Assembly: GCF_003268025.1 (NCBI RefSeq)
Contig: NZ_QLUW01000002.1
Coordinates: 1,054,001-1,118,000 of the forward strand
Direction: 5' to 3'
DNA: 64,000 nucleotides
DNA from: Paenibacillus montanisoli
Lineage (GTDB): Bacteria > Bacillota > Bacilli > Paenibacillales > Paenibacillaceae
The notes under the pieces were generated by a model. That model was given only the letters and a program-made list of their open reading frames with translations, ran no database searches and was not told where the DNA came from. The position numbers were made by a program, and so were the translations under genes. Of this stretch, positions 1-8,725 are shown in pieces (the stretch's first letter is position 1; each line of letters opens with the position of its first letter).

Positions 1-774
1 GGGATCACGGAACGCTGCCTTGAAAGAGTAAGCGCGCTTTACGAACGGGTTTTTGATCGTATTGTAGCCGTATCGTCTACTGATGCCGCGGAATTGACCA
101 AGCTCCTCGAAAACACTTACCGCCTTGTGAATATCTCATTTATCAATGAATTCGCCCGGCTTTGCGATGCTTTGCATATTAATGTGTGGGAAGTCATTCA
201 GGCCGCGGCCACTAAACCATACGGATACAGCCCGTTTTACCCCGGCCCCGGTATCGGCGGACACTGCATTCCGGTCGATCCGTTATATTTGCAATGGAAG
301 GCGGAGCAAAAGGGAGCTTCGAGCCGTTTCATTGAAATCGCCCATACCGTCAACGAGTCGATGCCGGCCTATATCGTGGATCGTGTCCAGGCACACCTGC
401 CTTCGAATAAGCCTTTAACGGAGTCCCGGATCCTTGTCTACGGGGTAACCTACAAGAAGGATACCGCAGACATGAGGGAATCCATGGCCAGTCCCATAAT
501 CCGCCTCCTCCTTGACCAAGGCGCAGAGCTCCGTTATCACGATCCCTATATTGATGCCATGCAGGTGAATGACGGCACTAAACTGAACAGCGTCGCATTA
601 ACGGCAGAGGAAATAGCCGGTGCAGACTGCGTGCTTATTCTCGTTGACCATTCCGTCTTGCCGGCTGAATTTATTTTGGAGCACAGCAAATATATTTTTG
701 ATACCCGCAACATCATCAAAAGCGTCAAAACAGGAGCGAAGCTCGTGAAATTAGGTGACGGCGCCAAGTCATAA
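1..774 (+). CDS. Nucleotide-sugar dehydrogenase (UDP-Glc/UDP-HexNAc 6-dehydrogenase family), 5' truncated by window edge
   Basis: The frame is open from base 1, so the N-terminal Rossmann domain lies outside the window. What remains is the central helix and the C-terminal domain. The active-site motif GGHCIPVDP is present, with the catalytic Cys codon near 265-267, and the C-terminal signature GVTYKKDTADMRES follows. The family oxidises the C6 hydroxyl of a UDP-sugar to a uronate using NAD+, supplying precursors for capsule, teichuronic acid or exopolysaccharide. The first ATG/TTG in the visible part (TTG at 94) is internal to the domain, not the real start. It converges on the GT-D gene with 6 bp between the two stops. 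I cannot tell UDP-glucose from UDP-N-acetylhexosamine specificity. Confidence 0.93.
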   Translation, partial: GITERCLERVSALYERVFDRIVAVSSTDAAELTKLLENTYRLVNISFINEFARLCDALHINVWEVIQAAATKPYGYSPFYPGPGIGGHCIPVDPLYLQWKAEQKGASSRFIEIAHTVNESMPAYIVDRVQAHLPSNKPLTESRILVYGVTYKKDTADMRESMASPIIRLLLDQGAELRYHDPYIDAMQVNDGTKLNSVALTAEEIAGADCVLILVDHSVLPAEFILEHSKYIFDTRNIIKSVKTGAKLVKLGDGAKS

Positions 775-780
775 ACCGCT

Positions 781-1485
781 TCATCGACTGAGTTTCCTCA
801 TTTTCTTCGGGGCTTTGCCGAAATCAATGGCTACCTTACCGGTTGCGGCCGCGATCTTCGGCGCAAGCGTGACCGCATTAACGCCGCACGAGATAAGCGC
901 GATGTCAAATCGGTTCTTCAACGTCTTTGCCCGTCTTAACGTCCGATAGGTTTGTCTGTAATGGGAGAATGGGATTGTCGCGGTGACACGAAGGTTATAA
1001 GGATTATTTTCTAATAGCTTTTTTATCGTGGATGGGCTTCTATTAATGACAAGGATTCTTTTGCCCCGAAGGATTTGCCGGAACAAAGACTTCCGTACCG
1101 CGATCCGGTTCACGCAAGCATGGCATGTTACTTGCGGCTTTAATTTGAAATGATTGAATACTTGATTGGTTAGCCTTCTTTTCAAATATTGCGGCGCATA
1201 AATCATGCGGTCGTTTAGCGGAAGTATGCCGACGATCGTAGAACGCCGAATGGATCGGACCAGATCGTTACGGAGCTTTATGTTCGGAAATGGAATCCCT
1301 TTTTGTCCTCTTTTAGCCATTACCGCCCAAGTTTGCCTCATCACTTTACTAAGGGGCCATACCGATTTTTGGGCGAGTACAATATTTTCCCCGTCACCGA
1401 TTCTGACAAGCGACAGCGGCCTTTTTCGCCTCATTGCTTGAGCGATTCGATATAATACCTGGGTGGTCGATAAGTTTCTAGCCAT
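781..1485 (-). CDS. GT-D fold glycosyltransferase-like protein
   Basis: A 234-residue protein without signal peptide or membrane segments. Near the N-terminus is SLVRIGDGE, the hallmark of the GT-D (DUF1792-type) glycosyltransferase domain, in which the acidic residues bind the nucleotide sugar. In streptococcal serine-rich glycoproteins this family adds glucose; in Bacilli it is also common in surface glycan loci. The protein is basic, especially in its middle. ATG start follows GAGGGAACGCG. The neighbours, a GT4 transferase on the same strand and a nucleotide-sugar dehydrogenase converging on it, support a surface polysaccharide role. The acceptor is unknown. Confidence 0.8.
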   Translation of the reverse strand: MARNLSTTQVLYRIAQAMRRKRPLSLVRIGDGENIVLAQKSVWPLSKVMRQTWAVMAKRGQKGIPFPNIKLRNDLVRSIRRSTIVGILPLNDRMIYAPQYLKRRLTNQVFNHFKLKPQVTCHACVNRIAVRKSLFRQILRGKRILVINRSPSTIKKLLENNPYNLRVTATIPFSHYRQTYRTLRRAKTLKNRFDIALISCGVNAVTLAPKIAAATGKVAIDFGKAPKKMRKLSR

Positions 1486-1601
1486 CGCGTTCCCTCGTTT
1501 CTAAACGATAAATGTTCATTATCAATACCCAGTATACGTGGAGATTGTCAATCAGGATGGGTTATTGTCCGTACAGGCAAAAATAATGAGTGAAATAAAT
1601 G

Positions 1602-1639
1602 TGACCGGCTTGATCATTGAGGAGCGATCAAGCCGGTCA
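1602..1639 (-). terminator. Intrinsic terminator after the GT4 gene
   Basis: A perfect 14-bp inverted repeat (1602-1615 with 1626-1639, 10-nt loop) begins 12 bases past the stop of the GT4 gene. On the minus strand it is followed by an A/T-rich stretch. It separates the GT4 gene from the GT-D gene. Confidence 0.8.
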
Positions 1640-1651
1640 ATTCTTATGCTA

Positions 1652-2740
1652 TCACGATTTGCGGGCATAGATTCCCACTAGTCTTTTCGCTGTTCGTTTC
1701 CAGCTGAACTTATTCGCGGCATCTCTTCTGGCGCGAATGGACAGACTTTTGTACAATTTCGGATGCTTGGCAAGCTTGATGATTTGCGATGCAAAAGCAG
1801 AGGGTTTGCGGTAGGCGGTTACGAGCAAACCATTCCTTCCATGTTTAATGATTTCGGGGATGCCCCCGATGCGTGAAGCGATGACAGGCAGACCGCATGA
1901 CATGGCCTCCACATTGACGAGTCCGAATGCCTCATGCTGTTGTGATGGGCAAACCACACAATGGCCGGAACGGTAAAACTGCGGCATTTTATTTCGCGAC
2001 AGATTTCCTTTGAAGCGGACCGGAACGTTCAAGCGGCGTGCAGTTTTCTTTAAAAAAGCCTTATAGGCCGGCTTCCAAGTCCCACCGGCTATGGATAGCC
2101 GAAGTGAGGGAACGGATTTTCTTGCCTTTTTGTAGGCTTTTAACAAGACGGGAACTCCTTTTCTCGGAATTAACCGGCCGGCGAACAGAAGGTGAAATGA
2201 TTTTACAGAGGCCTTTCGGCTCGGATAAAATTTCCTCGTATCGACTCCCAGATGCACGAACTTCATCTTACTTTTATGCGCAGGAAATCGTTTCATCAAT
2301 GACCTCTGCAGCGATTTACTGTTGCCAATAATTAATTTTGCGCTTCTAAAATCGGCATTCGCTTTTCGTTTCGTTGTCATCGGAGGACAGACAAAAATCA
2401 TGGAGTGCATGAATACGGAGATCCTCGTCGTTGGAAAAGCTTTTCTGACTTGAGTAACAAAACCGGGTCTGTTGTCGATTTGAATGAAATCGTAACGATT
2501 TCCCTTTACCTTTGCTATCGCATTTCTTAAATATTTTCGTTTTGATCCCCCGCGAACTCTTAGAATGGTCGTATTATTGATGATGGATTTGCGAGGCAAA
2601 TGCTTTCGCCAAAGGCTGACAATGGTGACTCGGTGTTTATTTGAGATATGCTTTGTGATTTGATAAATGCTATTCTCAACGGACCCGCCAATCGGCGGCG
2701 GCACGGTGTTTTGCTCAGGCGCGATGATTAGCAGCTTCAT
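1652..2740 (-). CDS. Glycosyltransferase family 4 (GT-B fold)
   Basis: A 362-residue cytoplasmic protein with the two-domain GT-B layout. The N-terminal half begins MKLLIIAPEQNTVPPPIGG, with the Gly-rich acceptor loop and a first Rossmann-like domain. The C-terminal half has LLFAGRLIPRKGVPVLLKA and then the retaining GT4 signature EAFGLVNVEAMSCGLPVIAS, where the E-x7-E motif contacts the sugar nucleotide. Such enzymes transfer hexoses in exopolysaccharide, spore-coat or teichoic acid glycan synthesis. The start is supported by GAAGGGAG just upstream. It carries its own terminator and probably its own promoter, since the hut terminator lies beyond it on the same strand. Confidence 0.9.
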   Translation of the reverse strand: MKLLIIAPEQNTVPPPIGGSVENSIYQITKHISNKHRVTIVSLWRKHLPRKSIINNTTILRVRGGSKRKYLRNAIAKVKGNRYDFIQIDNRPGFVTQVRKAFPTTRISVFMHSMIFVCPPMTTKRKANADFRSAKLIIGNSKSLQRSLMKRFPAHKSKMKFVHLGVDTRKFYPSRKASVKSFHLLFAGRLIPRKGVPVLLKAYKKARKSVPSLRLSIAGGTWKPAYKAFLKKTARRLNVPVRFKGNLSRNKMPQFYRSGHCVVCPSQQHEAFGLVNVEAMSCGLPVIASRIGGIPEIIKHGRNGLLVTAYRKPSAFASQIIKLAKHPKLYKSLSIRARRDAANKFSWKRTAKRLVGIYARKS

Positions 2741-2850
2741 GCCATTCTCCCTTCGTTTACACCTTACTGTGTTATATTACTATTCACTGGTCATGATCGT
2801 GTTACTGGACAAACGATTTGCAGACAATTCGCATCGAGATAAAATAGAAA

Positions 2851-2878
2851 AAGACCGCTGTAGTACTGCAGCGGTCTT
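2851..2878 (-). terminator. Intrinsic terminator of the hut operon
   Basis: A 10-bp stem (2851-2860 with 2869-2878) lies about 35 bases past the hutG stop and is followed by a T-rich tract on the minus strand. It ends the hutHUIG transcript. Confidence 0.85.
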
Positions 2879-2914
2879 CGTATTTCAATAGACTCGTCGG
2901 CAAACCGTCCGGCA

Positions 2915-3889
2915 TCATCCCGGACGGTTTGCCATTCCAGCCAAAAAGCAGAGCATGAATTGCACCGCTAGACGCGAAGTCACATTGCGCACGTCCACAG
3001 TAGGATCGATACATACGAAGTCGAGCCCCATCACCTGCGGCAGCGTTCCGAGCTGATGCAGCGCATCGAGCGCATCCCACGGGTTCATCCCGCCGGTGCC
3101 AATGGCCGGGCAGCCCGGGGCAAAAGCTTGGTCGATGACATCGACGTCAAAGCTGATATAGATCGCCTCCGTTCCGTCCCCGGCAACCGCAAGGGCTTGA
3201 TCAAGAATCGCGCTTATGCCGCTGACTCGTACATCGCGGGAAGTGAAGACATGAACGCCCTTGCTCTTCACGTAATCGTGATACGGCTTCGAGTTCATGA
3301 AACCGCGAATGCCGATTTGCGCGATATTCTTCCCTTCGGCCGCACCGGATTCCAATATGCCGCGGAAAGGCGTGCCGTTCGTTACCCCGCCGTCCTCGAA
3401 ATTGCGCACGTCATGATGGGCGTCGAAGTGGATAATCCCCACTTTCTTGCCCGGATACCGCCCGGCAAAAGCTTTGACCGACGGGCAGCTGACCGAATGG
3501 TCGCCGCCAATAACGATCGGGACTATGGAAGGCTGCCGTGCGTACAAATCGGCCAAGCAGGCTTCGATGCGCCGGTGGCATTCGCCGATGTCCGTCACAT
3601 GCATTTGAATATCTCCAAGGTCGCGGACGGTCATATGCTGCAGATCGACGCCATATTCCATCGAGTATGTCGTGAACGATTTGAACGCCGCGCGTACGGC
3701 CGACGGCGTCGTCGAAGCGCCGGAAAGCGAGATTGAAGGCTTGGATAAAGGAACGCCGACGATGCCTGCAACGAGCGGTTCACTCTCATCCCACTGCTTG
3801 ATCCAATGGGCAACCTTCGTCTCCAGATGATCGCGAAATGCAGCCTGATCGGGCGTTTTCAGAAAAGGAATGCTATCGCTCACCGGCAC
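2915..3889 (-). CDS. hutG: Formimidoylglutamase HutG
   Basis: A 324-residue ureohydrolase (arginase/agmatinase fold). It hydrolyses N-formimidoyl-L-glutamate to glutamate and formamide, the last step of histidine degradation in Bacilli. The binuclear manganese ligands are visible in order: GGDHSVS, FDAHHDVR and SFDVDVID. It is the last gene of hutHUIG; its start overlaps the end of hutI by 17 bases, suggesting coupled translation. Context separates it from agmatinase and arginase, which share the motifs. Length is normal for HutG. Confidence 0.95.
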   Translation of the reverse strand: MPVSDSIPFLKTPDQAAFRDHLETKVAHWIKQWDESEPLVAGIVGVPLSKPSISLSGASTTPSAVRAAFKSFTTYSMEYGVDLQHMTVRDLGDIQMHVTDIGECHRRIEACLADLYARQPSIVPIVIGGDHSVSCPSVKAFAGRYPGKKVGIIHFDAHHDVRNFEDGGVTNGTPFRGILESGAAEGKNIAQIGIRGFMNSKPYHDYVKSKGVHVFTSRDVRVSGISAILDQALAVAGDGTEAIYISFDVDVIDQAFAPGCPAIGTGGMNPWDALDALHQLGTLPQVMGLDFVCIDPTVDVRNVTSRLAVQFMLCFLAGMANRPG

Positions 3890-5177
3890 TCCTCCTCCCT
3901 TCGATCCGGCGGTCCCATACAGCGACTTTGCCGTTCTTAATCACGCCGAACGTATGATTGATGCCGAAGTGATACGGCAAATAGGCGATATTCGGCGCAT
4001 CGAAGACCGTTAAATCCGCGCGCTTTCCTGCTTCGATGGACCCGATGTCGTTCGCTCGCCCGATCGCGGCCGCCGCATTGATCGTACATGAGGTTATAAT
4101 CTCTTCCGGGAGCAAGCGCAGGTTGAGCGATGCCAGCATCATGATCAGCTGGATCGATTCGGTCGGGCACGAGCCGGGATTGTAGTCGGTCGACAACGCG
4201 ACAGGCAACCGGAACGTATCGATCATCTCTCGGGCGCGCGCATGCTGCTTCAGCCCGAGGTTAAACGACGTGCCGGGCAGCAGCACGGGAATAACGCCGT
4301 TTGCCGCAAGCATGCGCATGCCTTCATCCGATGCCGCCAGCAAATGCTCCGCGGAAATCGCGCCGACCTCTCCGGCCAACTCCGCTCCGCCGAGCGATTC
4401 GATTTCATCGGCGTGGATTTTGGGAATCAGCCCGAGAAGCTTGCCTTCCTGCAAAATACGGCGGGACTGCTGGATCGTAAAAACGCCGTGCTCGCAGAAC
4501 ACATCGCAAAACTCGGCAAGCCCTTCCCGCGCCACTTCAGGCAGCATTTCTTGAACCAGAAGGTCGACGAATTCGTCTGACCGCCCTTTGTACTCCGCCG
4601 GTACGGCATGTGCGCCCATGAACGTCGGCACGACATCGACCGGATGCCCTTCATGGAGCCGTTTTGCCACGCGCAACTGCTTCCGTTCATCATCCAGCGT
4701 CAATCCGTAACCGCTCTTCGCTTCGACGGTCGTAACGCCGTTTAACAGCATGATATCGAGGCTCTTAAAGGCTTTGTCATATAATTCCCGCTCGCTTGCA
4801 GCGCGGGTCGCTTTCACGGTGCTAAGAATGCCGCCTCCCTGCGCCAAAATGTCCAAATACGGCACTCCGGATCGTTTGAGGGAAAGCTCGTGCTCGCGAG
4901 ATCCCCCGTGCACCAGATGCGTGTGCGGATCTACCAAACCGGGCGTAACCAAACAGCCGCCGGCATCCAACGTTTCAGCGATCTCAGCCCCGTTAAGCTG
5001 GGCCAGCACATCGGCTTGCGGTCCAACCAGCGCAATGCGATCGCCGCGGATCGCGATTGCGGCATGTTCAATCTCGAGGACGTGTCTCATCTCTTCACCA
5101 TAACGGGGAACGCTTCCTTGCGGCGTGACCAGGCGGCCGATACCCGTAAGGAGCAAATCAATCCGTTCGATAGCCAA
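3873..5177 (-). CDS. hutI: Imidazolonepropionase HutI
   Basis: Amidohydrolase that opens 4-imidazolone-5-propionate to N-formimidoyl-L-glutamate in the cytoplasm. Visible signatures are VDPHTHLVHGG (metal-binding HxH), IHADE and STDYNPGSCP. I chose a TTG start at 5177, 13 bases after the hutU stop and preceded by GGGAGGGG, giving 434 residues, the family's usual size. A longer frame runs upstream to 5264, but it would overlap hutU and add an atypical N-terminus. Third gene of the operon; it overlaps hutG. Confidence 0.95.
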   Translation of the reverse strand: MAIERIDLLLTGIGRLVTPQGSVPRYGEEMRHVLEIEHAAIAIRGDRIALVGPQADVLAQLNGAEIAETLDAGGCLVTPGLVDPHTHLVHGGSREHELSLKRSGVPYLDILAQGGGILSTVKATRAASERELYDKAFKSLDIMLLNGVTTVEAKSGYGLTLDDERKQLRVAKRLHEGHPVDVVPTFMGAHAVPAEYKGRSDEFVDLLVQEMLPEVAREGLAEFCDVFCEHGVFTIQQSRRILQEGKLLGLIPKIHADEIESLGGAELAGEVGAISAEHLLAASDEGMRMLAANGVIPVLLPGTSFNLGLKQHARAREMIDTFRLPVALSTDYNPGSCPTESIQLIMMLASLNLRLLPEEIITSCTINAAAAIGRANDIGSIEAGKRADLTVFDAPNIAYLPYHFGINHTFGVIKNGKVAVWDRRIEGRRSAGER

Positions 5178-5190
5178 ATCAGCCCCTCCC

Positions 5191-6864
5191 TTATTCGCGC
5201 ATCGGAATTCGAATGCCGTGTTTATCCGCGGTTTCAATCGCTTTGTCATAACCGGCATCCGCATGGCGGATGACGCCCATGCCCGGATCGGACTTCAGTA
5301 CGGCGCTTAACCGCTGCGCCGCTTCATCGGTACCGTCCGCGACGACGACCATGCCCGCGTGCAAGGAATAACCCATACCGACGCCGCCGCCATGATGGAC
5401 GGATACCCAGGACGCACCCGCCGACGTGTTGATGAGCGCATTCAGAATCGCCCAGTCGCCTACCGTGTCGGAGCCGTCCTGCATCGCTTCCGTTTCACGG
5501 TTAGGAGAGGCGACGGAGCCGCAGTCCAAGTGATCGCGGCCGATGACGATCGGCGCTTTCAGCTCGCCGCTTCGGACCATTTCGTTCAGCGCGAGCCCGA
5601 ACTTCTCGCGTTCGCCGTAGCCGAGCCAGCAAATGCGCGCCGGCAAGCCTTGGAATGCAACGCGCTCACCCGCCAATTCAATCCAGCGGCGCAACCGCTC
5701 GTTGCCTGGGAACAGGCGGAGCACGAGCTCATCCGTTTTCCGAATGTCTTCCGGGTCACCGGAAAGCGCCGCCCAGCGGAACGGGCCTTTGCCTTCGCAG
5801 AACAGCGGGCGGATGTAGGCCGGCACGAATCCCGGAAAGTTGAATGCGTTCCCTACCCCTTCGTCATAAGCGACCTGGCGGATGTTGTTGCCGTAATCGA
5901 ACACGACGGAACCCAGCTGCTGCAGATCGAGCATCGCCTGCACGTGGGCCGCCATGCTTGCTTTGGACAGCTTCACATACCGCGCAGGATCGCCGGCGCG
6001 CAGCGCGGCCGCTTGTTCCAAGGAATACCCGGCAGGGATGTAACCGACGAGCGGATCGTGCGCCGATGTCTGATCGGTCACAAAATCCGGCTTCATGCCT
6101 CGGTTTACAAACTCCGGATAGATTTCAGCCGCATTCCCGAGCAGTCCGATCGAAAGCGGCTTCCCGGCAGCCATGGCATTCTTCGCCATCGCGAGCGCCT
6201 CGTCCAGCGTTTCCGCCAGCACGTCGCAGTAACGGGTTTGGATGCGCCGTTCGATGCGGGAACGGTCCACCTCTACGGCAATGACGACGCCTTCGTTCAT
6301 CGTAACGGCAAGCGGCTGCGCGCCGCCCATGCCGCCAAGCCCCGCCGTCAACGTAAGCGTGCCTTTCAAAGTGCCGCCTGTATGCTGGCGGGCCGCTTCG
6401 GCAAATGTCTCGTAAGTCCCCTGCAAAATCCCTTGCGTTCCGATGTAGATCCAGCTGCCCGCCGTCATTTGACCGTACATCATCAGTCCCTTCCGCTCCA
6501 ACTCACGGAAGTTTTCCCACGTTGCCCACTTCGGCACGAGCACGGAGTTCGACAACAGCACGCGCGGCGCCCGTTCGTGCGTCCTGAAGACGCCAACCGG
6601 CTTGCCGGATTGAATAAGCAGGGTCTCGTCGCTCTCGAGGCGCTGCAGCTCTCGCACGATAGCATCATACGAAGGCCAGTTCCGGGCTGCCTTGCCGATC
6701 CCTCCGTACACAACCAAATCCTCCGGACGTTCGGCGACCTCCGGATCGAGGTTGTTCATTAACATCCTCATTGCGGCTTCCTGCACCCAGCCTTTACAGG
6801 ACAGCCCGGTGCCGCGCGGGGCACGGATAACGCGTTTTGGTTCAATTGGATGATTCGCATTCAT
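5191..6864 (-). CDS. hutU: Urocanate hydratase HutU
   Basis: A 557-residue enzyme that hydrates urocanate to 4-imidazolone-5-propionate using tightly bound NAD+ as electrophile. The family signature [20 protein letters not shown] is present in the C-terminal third, and the Gly-rich NAD segment [18 protein letters not shown] lies in the middle. Full length for the family. ATG preceded by GGAGGAGG. It sits between hutH (30-base gap) and hutI. Confidence 0.97.
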   Translation of the reverse strand: MNANHPIEPKRVIRAPRGTGLSCKGWVQEAAMRMLMNNLDPEVAERPEDLVVYGGIGKAARNWPSYDAIVRELQRLESDETLLIQSGKPVGVFRTHERAPRVLLSNSVLVPKWATWENFRELERKGLMMYGQMTAGSWIYIGTQGILQGTYETFAEAARQHTGGTLKGTLTLTAGLGGMGGAQPLAVTMNEGVVIAVEVDRSRIERRIQTRYCDVLAETLDEALAMAKNAMAAGKPLSIGLLGNAAEIYPEFVNRGMKPDFVTDQTSAHDPLVGYIPAGYSLEQAAALRAGDPARYVKLSKASMAAHVQAMLDLQQLGSVVFDYGNNIRQVAYDEGVGNAFNFPGFVPAYIRPLFCEGKGPFRWAALSGDPEDIRKTDELVLRLFPGNERLRRWIELAGERVAFQGLPARICWLGYGEREKFGLALNEMVRSGELKAPIVIGRDHLDCGSVASPNRETEAMQDGSDTVGDWAILNALINTSAGASWVSVHHGGGVGMGYSLHAGMVVVADGTDEAAQRLSAVLKSDPGMGVIRHADAGYDKAIETADKHGIRIPMRE

Positions 6865-6894
6865 GAGCAGGGACCTCCTCCTTTAGAGTGAGAG

Positions 6895-8424
6895 CTAATA
6901 TAACGGACCTGTCACGGCTTCGACGGCTTTCAGCCATTTTCCGGATAGCAGCGCATTTGCCGTTTTCTCAATATCCGACGAAGTGGAGCGATCGTCCACG
7001 ACCGGCTGAACGATCGATCGCAAGCTGTTATACAATACGCGAGTCGCCGGCGCCAAGCCGTCGGCACCTGCGAAATCGGCCGCTTCCGCCGCGCAGATGA
7101 GCTCAATGGCCAGCACTTTAGCCGCGTTATCGATCACCTGTGCCGCATGTCGAGCAGCCGTCGTACCCATCGAAACATGATCCTCCTGATTGGCGGAAGA
7201 AGGAATCGAATCGACGCTGGCCGGATGCGCGAGCACCTTATTCTCCGACACGAGGGATGCGCTAACGTACTGCGTAATCATGAGGCCGGACGCGATCCCC
7301 GGGTTATGGCTCAAGAACGCCGGCAATCCCCCTGACAGCGCCGGATTTACGAGCCTCTCGGTCCGGCGTTCAGAAATATTAGCGAGCTCGCACATGCCGA
7401 TTTTCATGAAATCCATTGCAAAAGCGATCGGCTGCCCGTGGAAATTACCGCCTGATATGACGAGTCCTTCCTTGGTGAACAATAACGGATTGTCCGTCGC
7501 AGCGTTGATTTCTACGGAAAGCTTATCAAGCGCGTACCCGAGCACCTGCCGCGTTGCGCCGTGCACTTGCGGCAGGCAGCGCAGCGAATAGGCGTCCTGA
7601 ACGCGAATCTGGCCTTGCCGCGTCGTGAGCCCGCTTCCTTTCAGCAGCGTCCGCAGGTTGCGCGCCACGCCGATTTGCTCGGGATAAGGACGCGCGAGCT
7701 GCACTTCTTCGGCGAAGGCGTCCGGAATGCCGCGTAGGGTTTCCAGCGTCATCGAGGCGATCGCGTCCGCGATTTTGGCAAGCCGCAGCGCTTTAACGAA
7801 GGTCAGCGTGCCGATGGAGGTCATGATCTGGGTCCCGTTAATCAGCGCGAGCCCTTCTTTGGCCTGCAGGGTGATCGGTTTCAGGCCAGCCTGTGCCAGC
7901 GCTTTAGCGCCGGGGAGCCGTTTTCCTTGATAATACGCTTCTCCTTCGCCCATCAGCACAAGTACGAGATGAGAAAGCGGAGCCAAATCGCCGCTTGCGC
8001 CAAGCGAGCCTTGCTCGGGGACGACAGGATGGACGCGCCGGTTAATGCAATCGATCAAGAGCTGCAGCGTTACCGGCCTTATGCCGGAGTTTCCTTTACT
8101 GAGCGCGTTGGCGCGAAGCAGCATGAGCGCACGTACGGCCGGTTCGGACATGGGATTGCCCACGGCGCAAGCATGGCTGCGAATCAAGTTGACTTGAAGC
8201 TTTGCTGCGTCCTGCGACGAAATGAGGACGTCACTGAATTTTCCGAAGCCCGTCGTCACGCCGTACACGACTTGACCGGCCGCTACGAGCTCCTCAACCA
8301 TTTCCCTGCATTTTGCTACCCGCTCGCTCGCTCTGCCGCTAAGGATGACCGGTCTGTTATCGAATGCCGCCTCAGCAACCAAATCCACGCTGAGGCTTTC
8401 TCCGTCCAACACGATTGGCGTCAT
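6895..8424 (-). CDS. hutH: Histidine ammonia-lyase HutH
   Basis: A 509-residue lyase that removes ammonia from L-histidine to give urocanate, the first step of the pathway. The Ala-Ser-Gly triad that cyclises to the MIO electrophile is seen in GSLGASGDLAPLSH. Other conserved stretches, such as YGVTTGFG and the GGNFHGQP substrate loop, are intact. It is first in the operon and follows a structured leader, so control is probably exerted upstream at 8470-8656. ATG start with GAGAGGGG upstream. Confidence 0.97.
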   Translation of the reverse strand: MTPIVLDGESLSVDLVAEAAFDNRPVILSGRASERVAKCREMVEELVAAGQVVYGVTTGFGKFSDVLISSQDAAKLQVNLIRSHACAVGNPMSEPAVRALMLLRANALSKGNSGIRPVTLQLLIDCINRRVHPVVPEQGSLGASGDLAPLSHLVLVLMGEGEAYYQGKRLPGAKALAQAGLKPITLQAKEGLALINGTQIMTSIGTLTFVKALRLAKIADAIASMTLETLRGIPDAFAEEVQLARPYPEQIGVARNLRTLLKGSGLTTRQGQIRVQDAYSLRCLPQVHGATRQVLGYALDKLSVEINAATDNPLLFTKEGLVISGGNFHGQPIAFAMDFMKIGMCELANISERRTERLVNPALSGGLPAFLSHNPGIASGLMITQYVSASLVSENKVLAHPASVDSIPSSANQEDHVSMGTTAARHAAQVIDNAAKVLAIELICAAEAADFAGADGLAPATRVLYNSLRSIVQPVVDDRSTSSDIEKTANALLSGKWLKAVEAVTGPLY

Positions 8425-8469
8425 GTCAACACCCCTCTCGACTTCTCGGCTGTCACCATCCGTGCCGTC

Positions 8470-8532
8470 CCCTTTCTTGCTTTAGCATAAGAAAGGGACC
8501 GGGCGGAAGGCATTGCCTTCCACACGGTCCCT
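8470..8532 (-). promoter_or_regulatory. hut leader with two overlapping hairpins (candidate attenuator)
   Basis: On the minus strand the first hairpin met by polymerase is strong: 8-bp outer stem (8494-8501 with 8525-8532) capped by an inner GGAAGGCA/TGCCTTCC stem (8505-8512 with 8514-8521). The next hairpin pairs 8489-8497 with 8470-8478. The two share bases 8494-8497, so they cannot both form completely. This is the usual geometry of terminator/antiterminator control between a promoter and its first gene. Only a short, interrupted U-rich tract follows the first hairpin. It could instead simply stop read-through from the mannosidase gene. Confidence 0.5.
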
Positions 8533-8627
8533 GTTTAAAAAGGGGAGGTATGTGATTGTCCTGTATCGTGCGTCCCGCCAATACATTGCGACCACTCATT
8601 CCCTTATGGATTTGAGGTTTCAAGGTC

Positions 8628-8656
8628 ATTGTTGCATGAGGCTGCAGTATTGTCAA
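8628..8656 (-). promoter_or_regulatory. Candidate sigma-A promoter of the hut operon
   Basis: Minus strand TTGACA (8651-8656), 17-bp spacer, AACAAT (8628-8633). The -35 is perfect and the -10 matches four of six. It would give a leader of about 200 nt containing the overlapping hairpins. Confidence 0.5.
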
Positions 8657-8725
8657 TATAGATTCGGCCCATTTCATTGTCCAGGTTTGAAAACGTAAAA
8701 GGAAACCGTTAAAGATCCAGCGCGG

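Noticed and set aside
3056-3736. 226-codon plus-strand frame opposite hutG
   Set aside because: Antisense shadow of an unambiguous hutG gene.
5359-6762. 467-codon plus-strand frame opposite hutU
   Set aside because: Arises from GC skew of the hutU coding strand; no family motif, no RBS, Arg/His-rich composition.
8453-8677. 74-codon frame in the hut leader, considered as hutP
   Set aside because: Half the length of HutP, no similarity, and it covers the hairpins.
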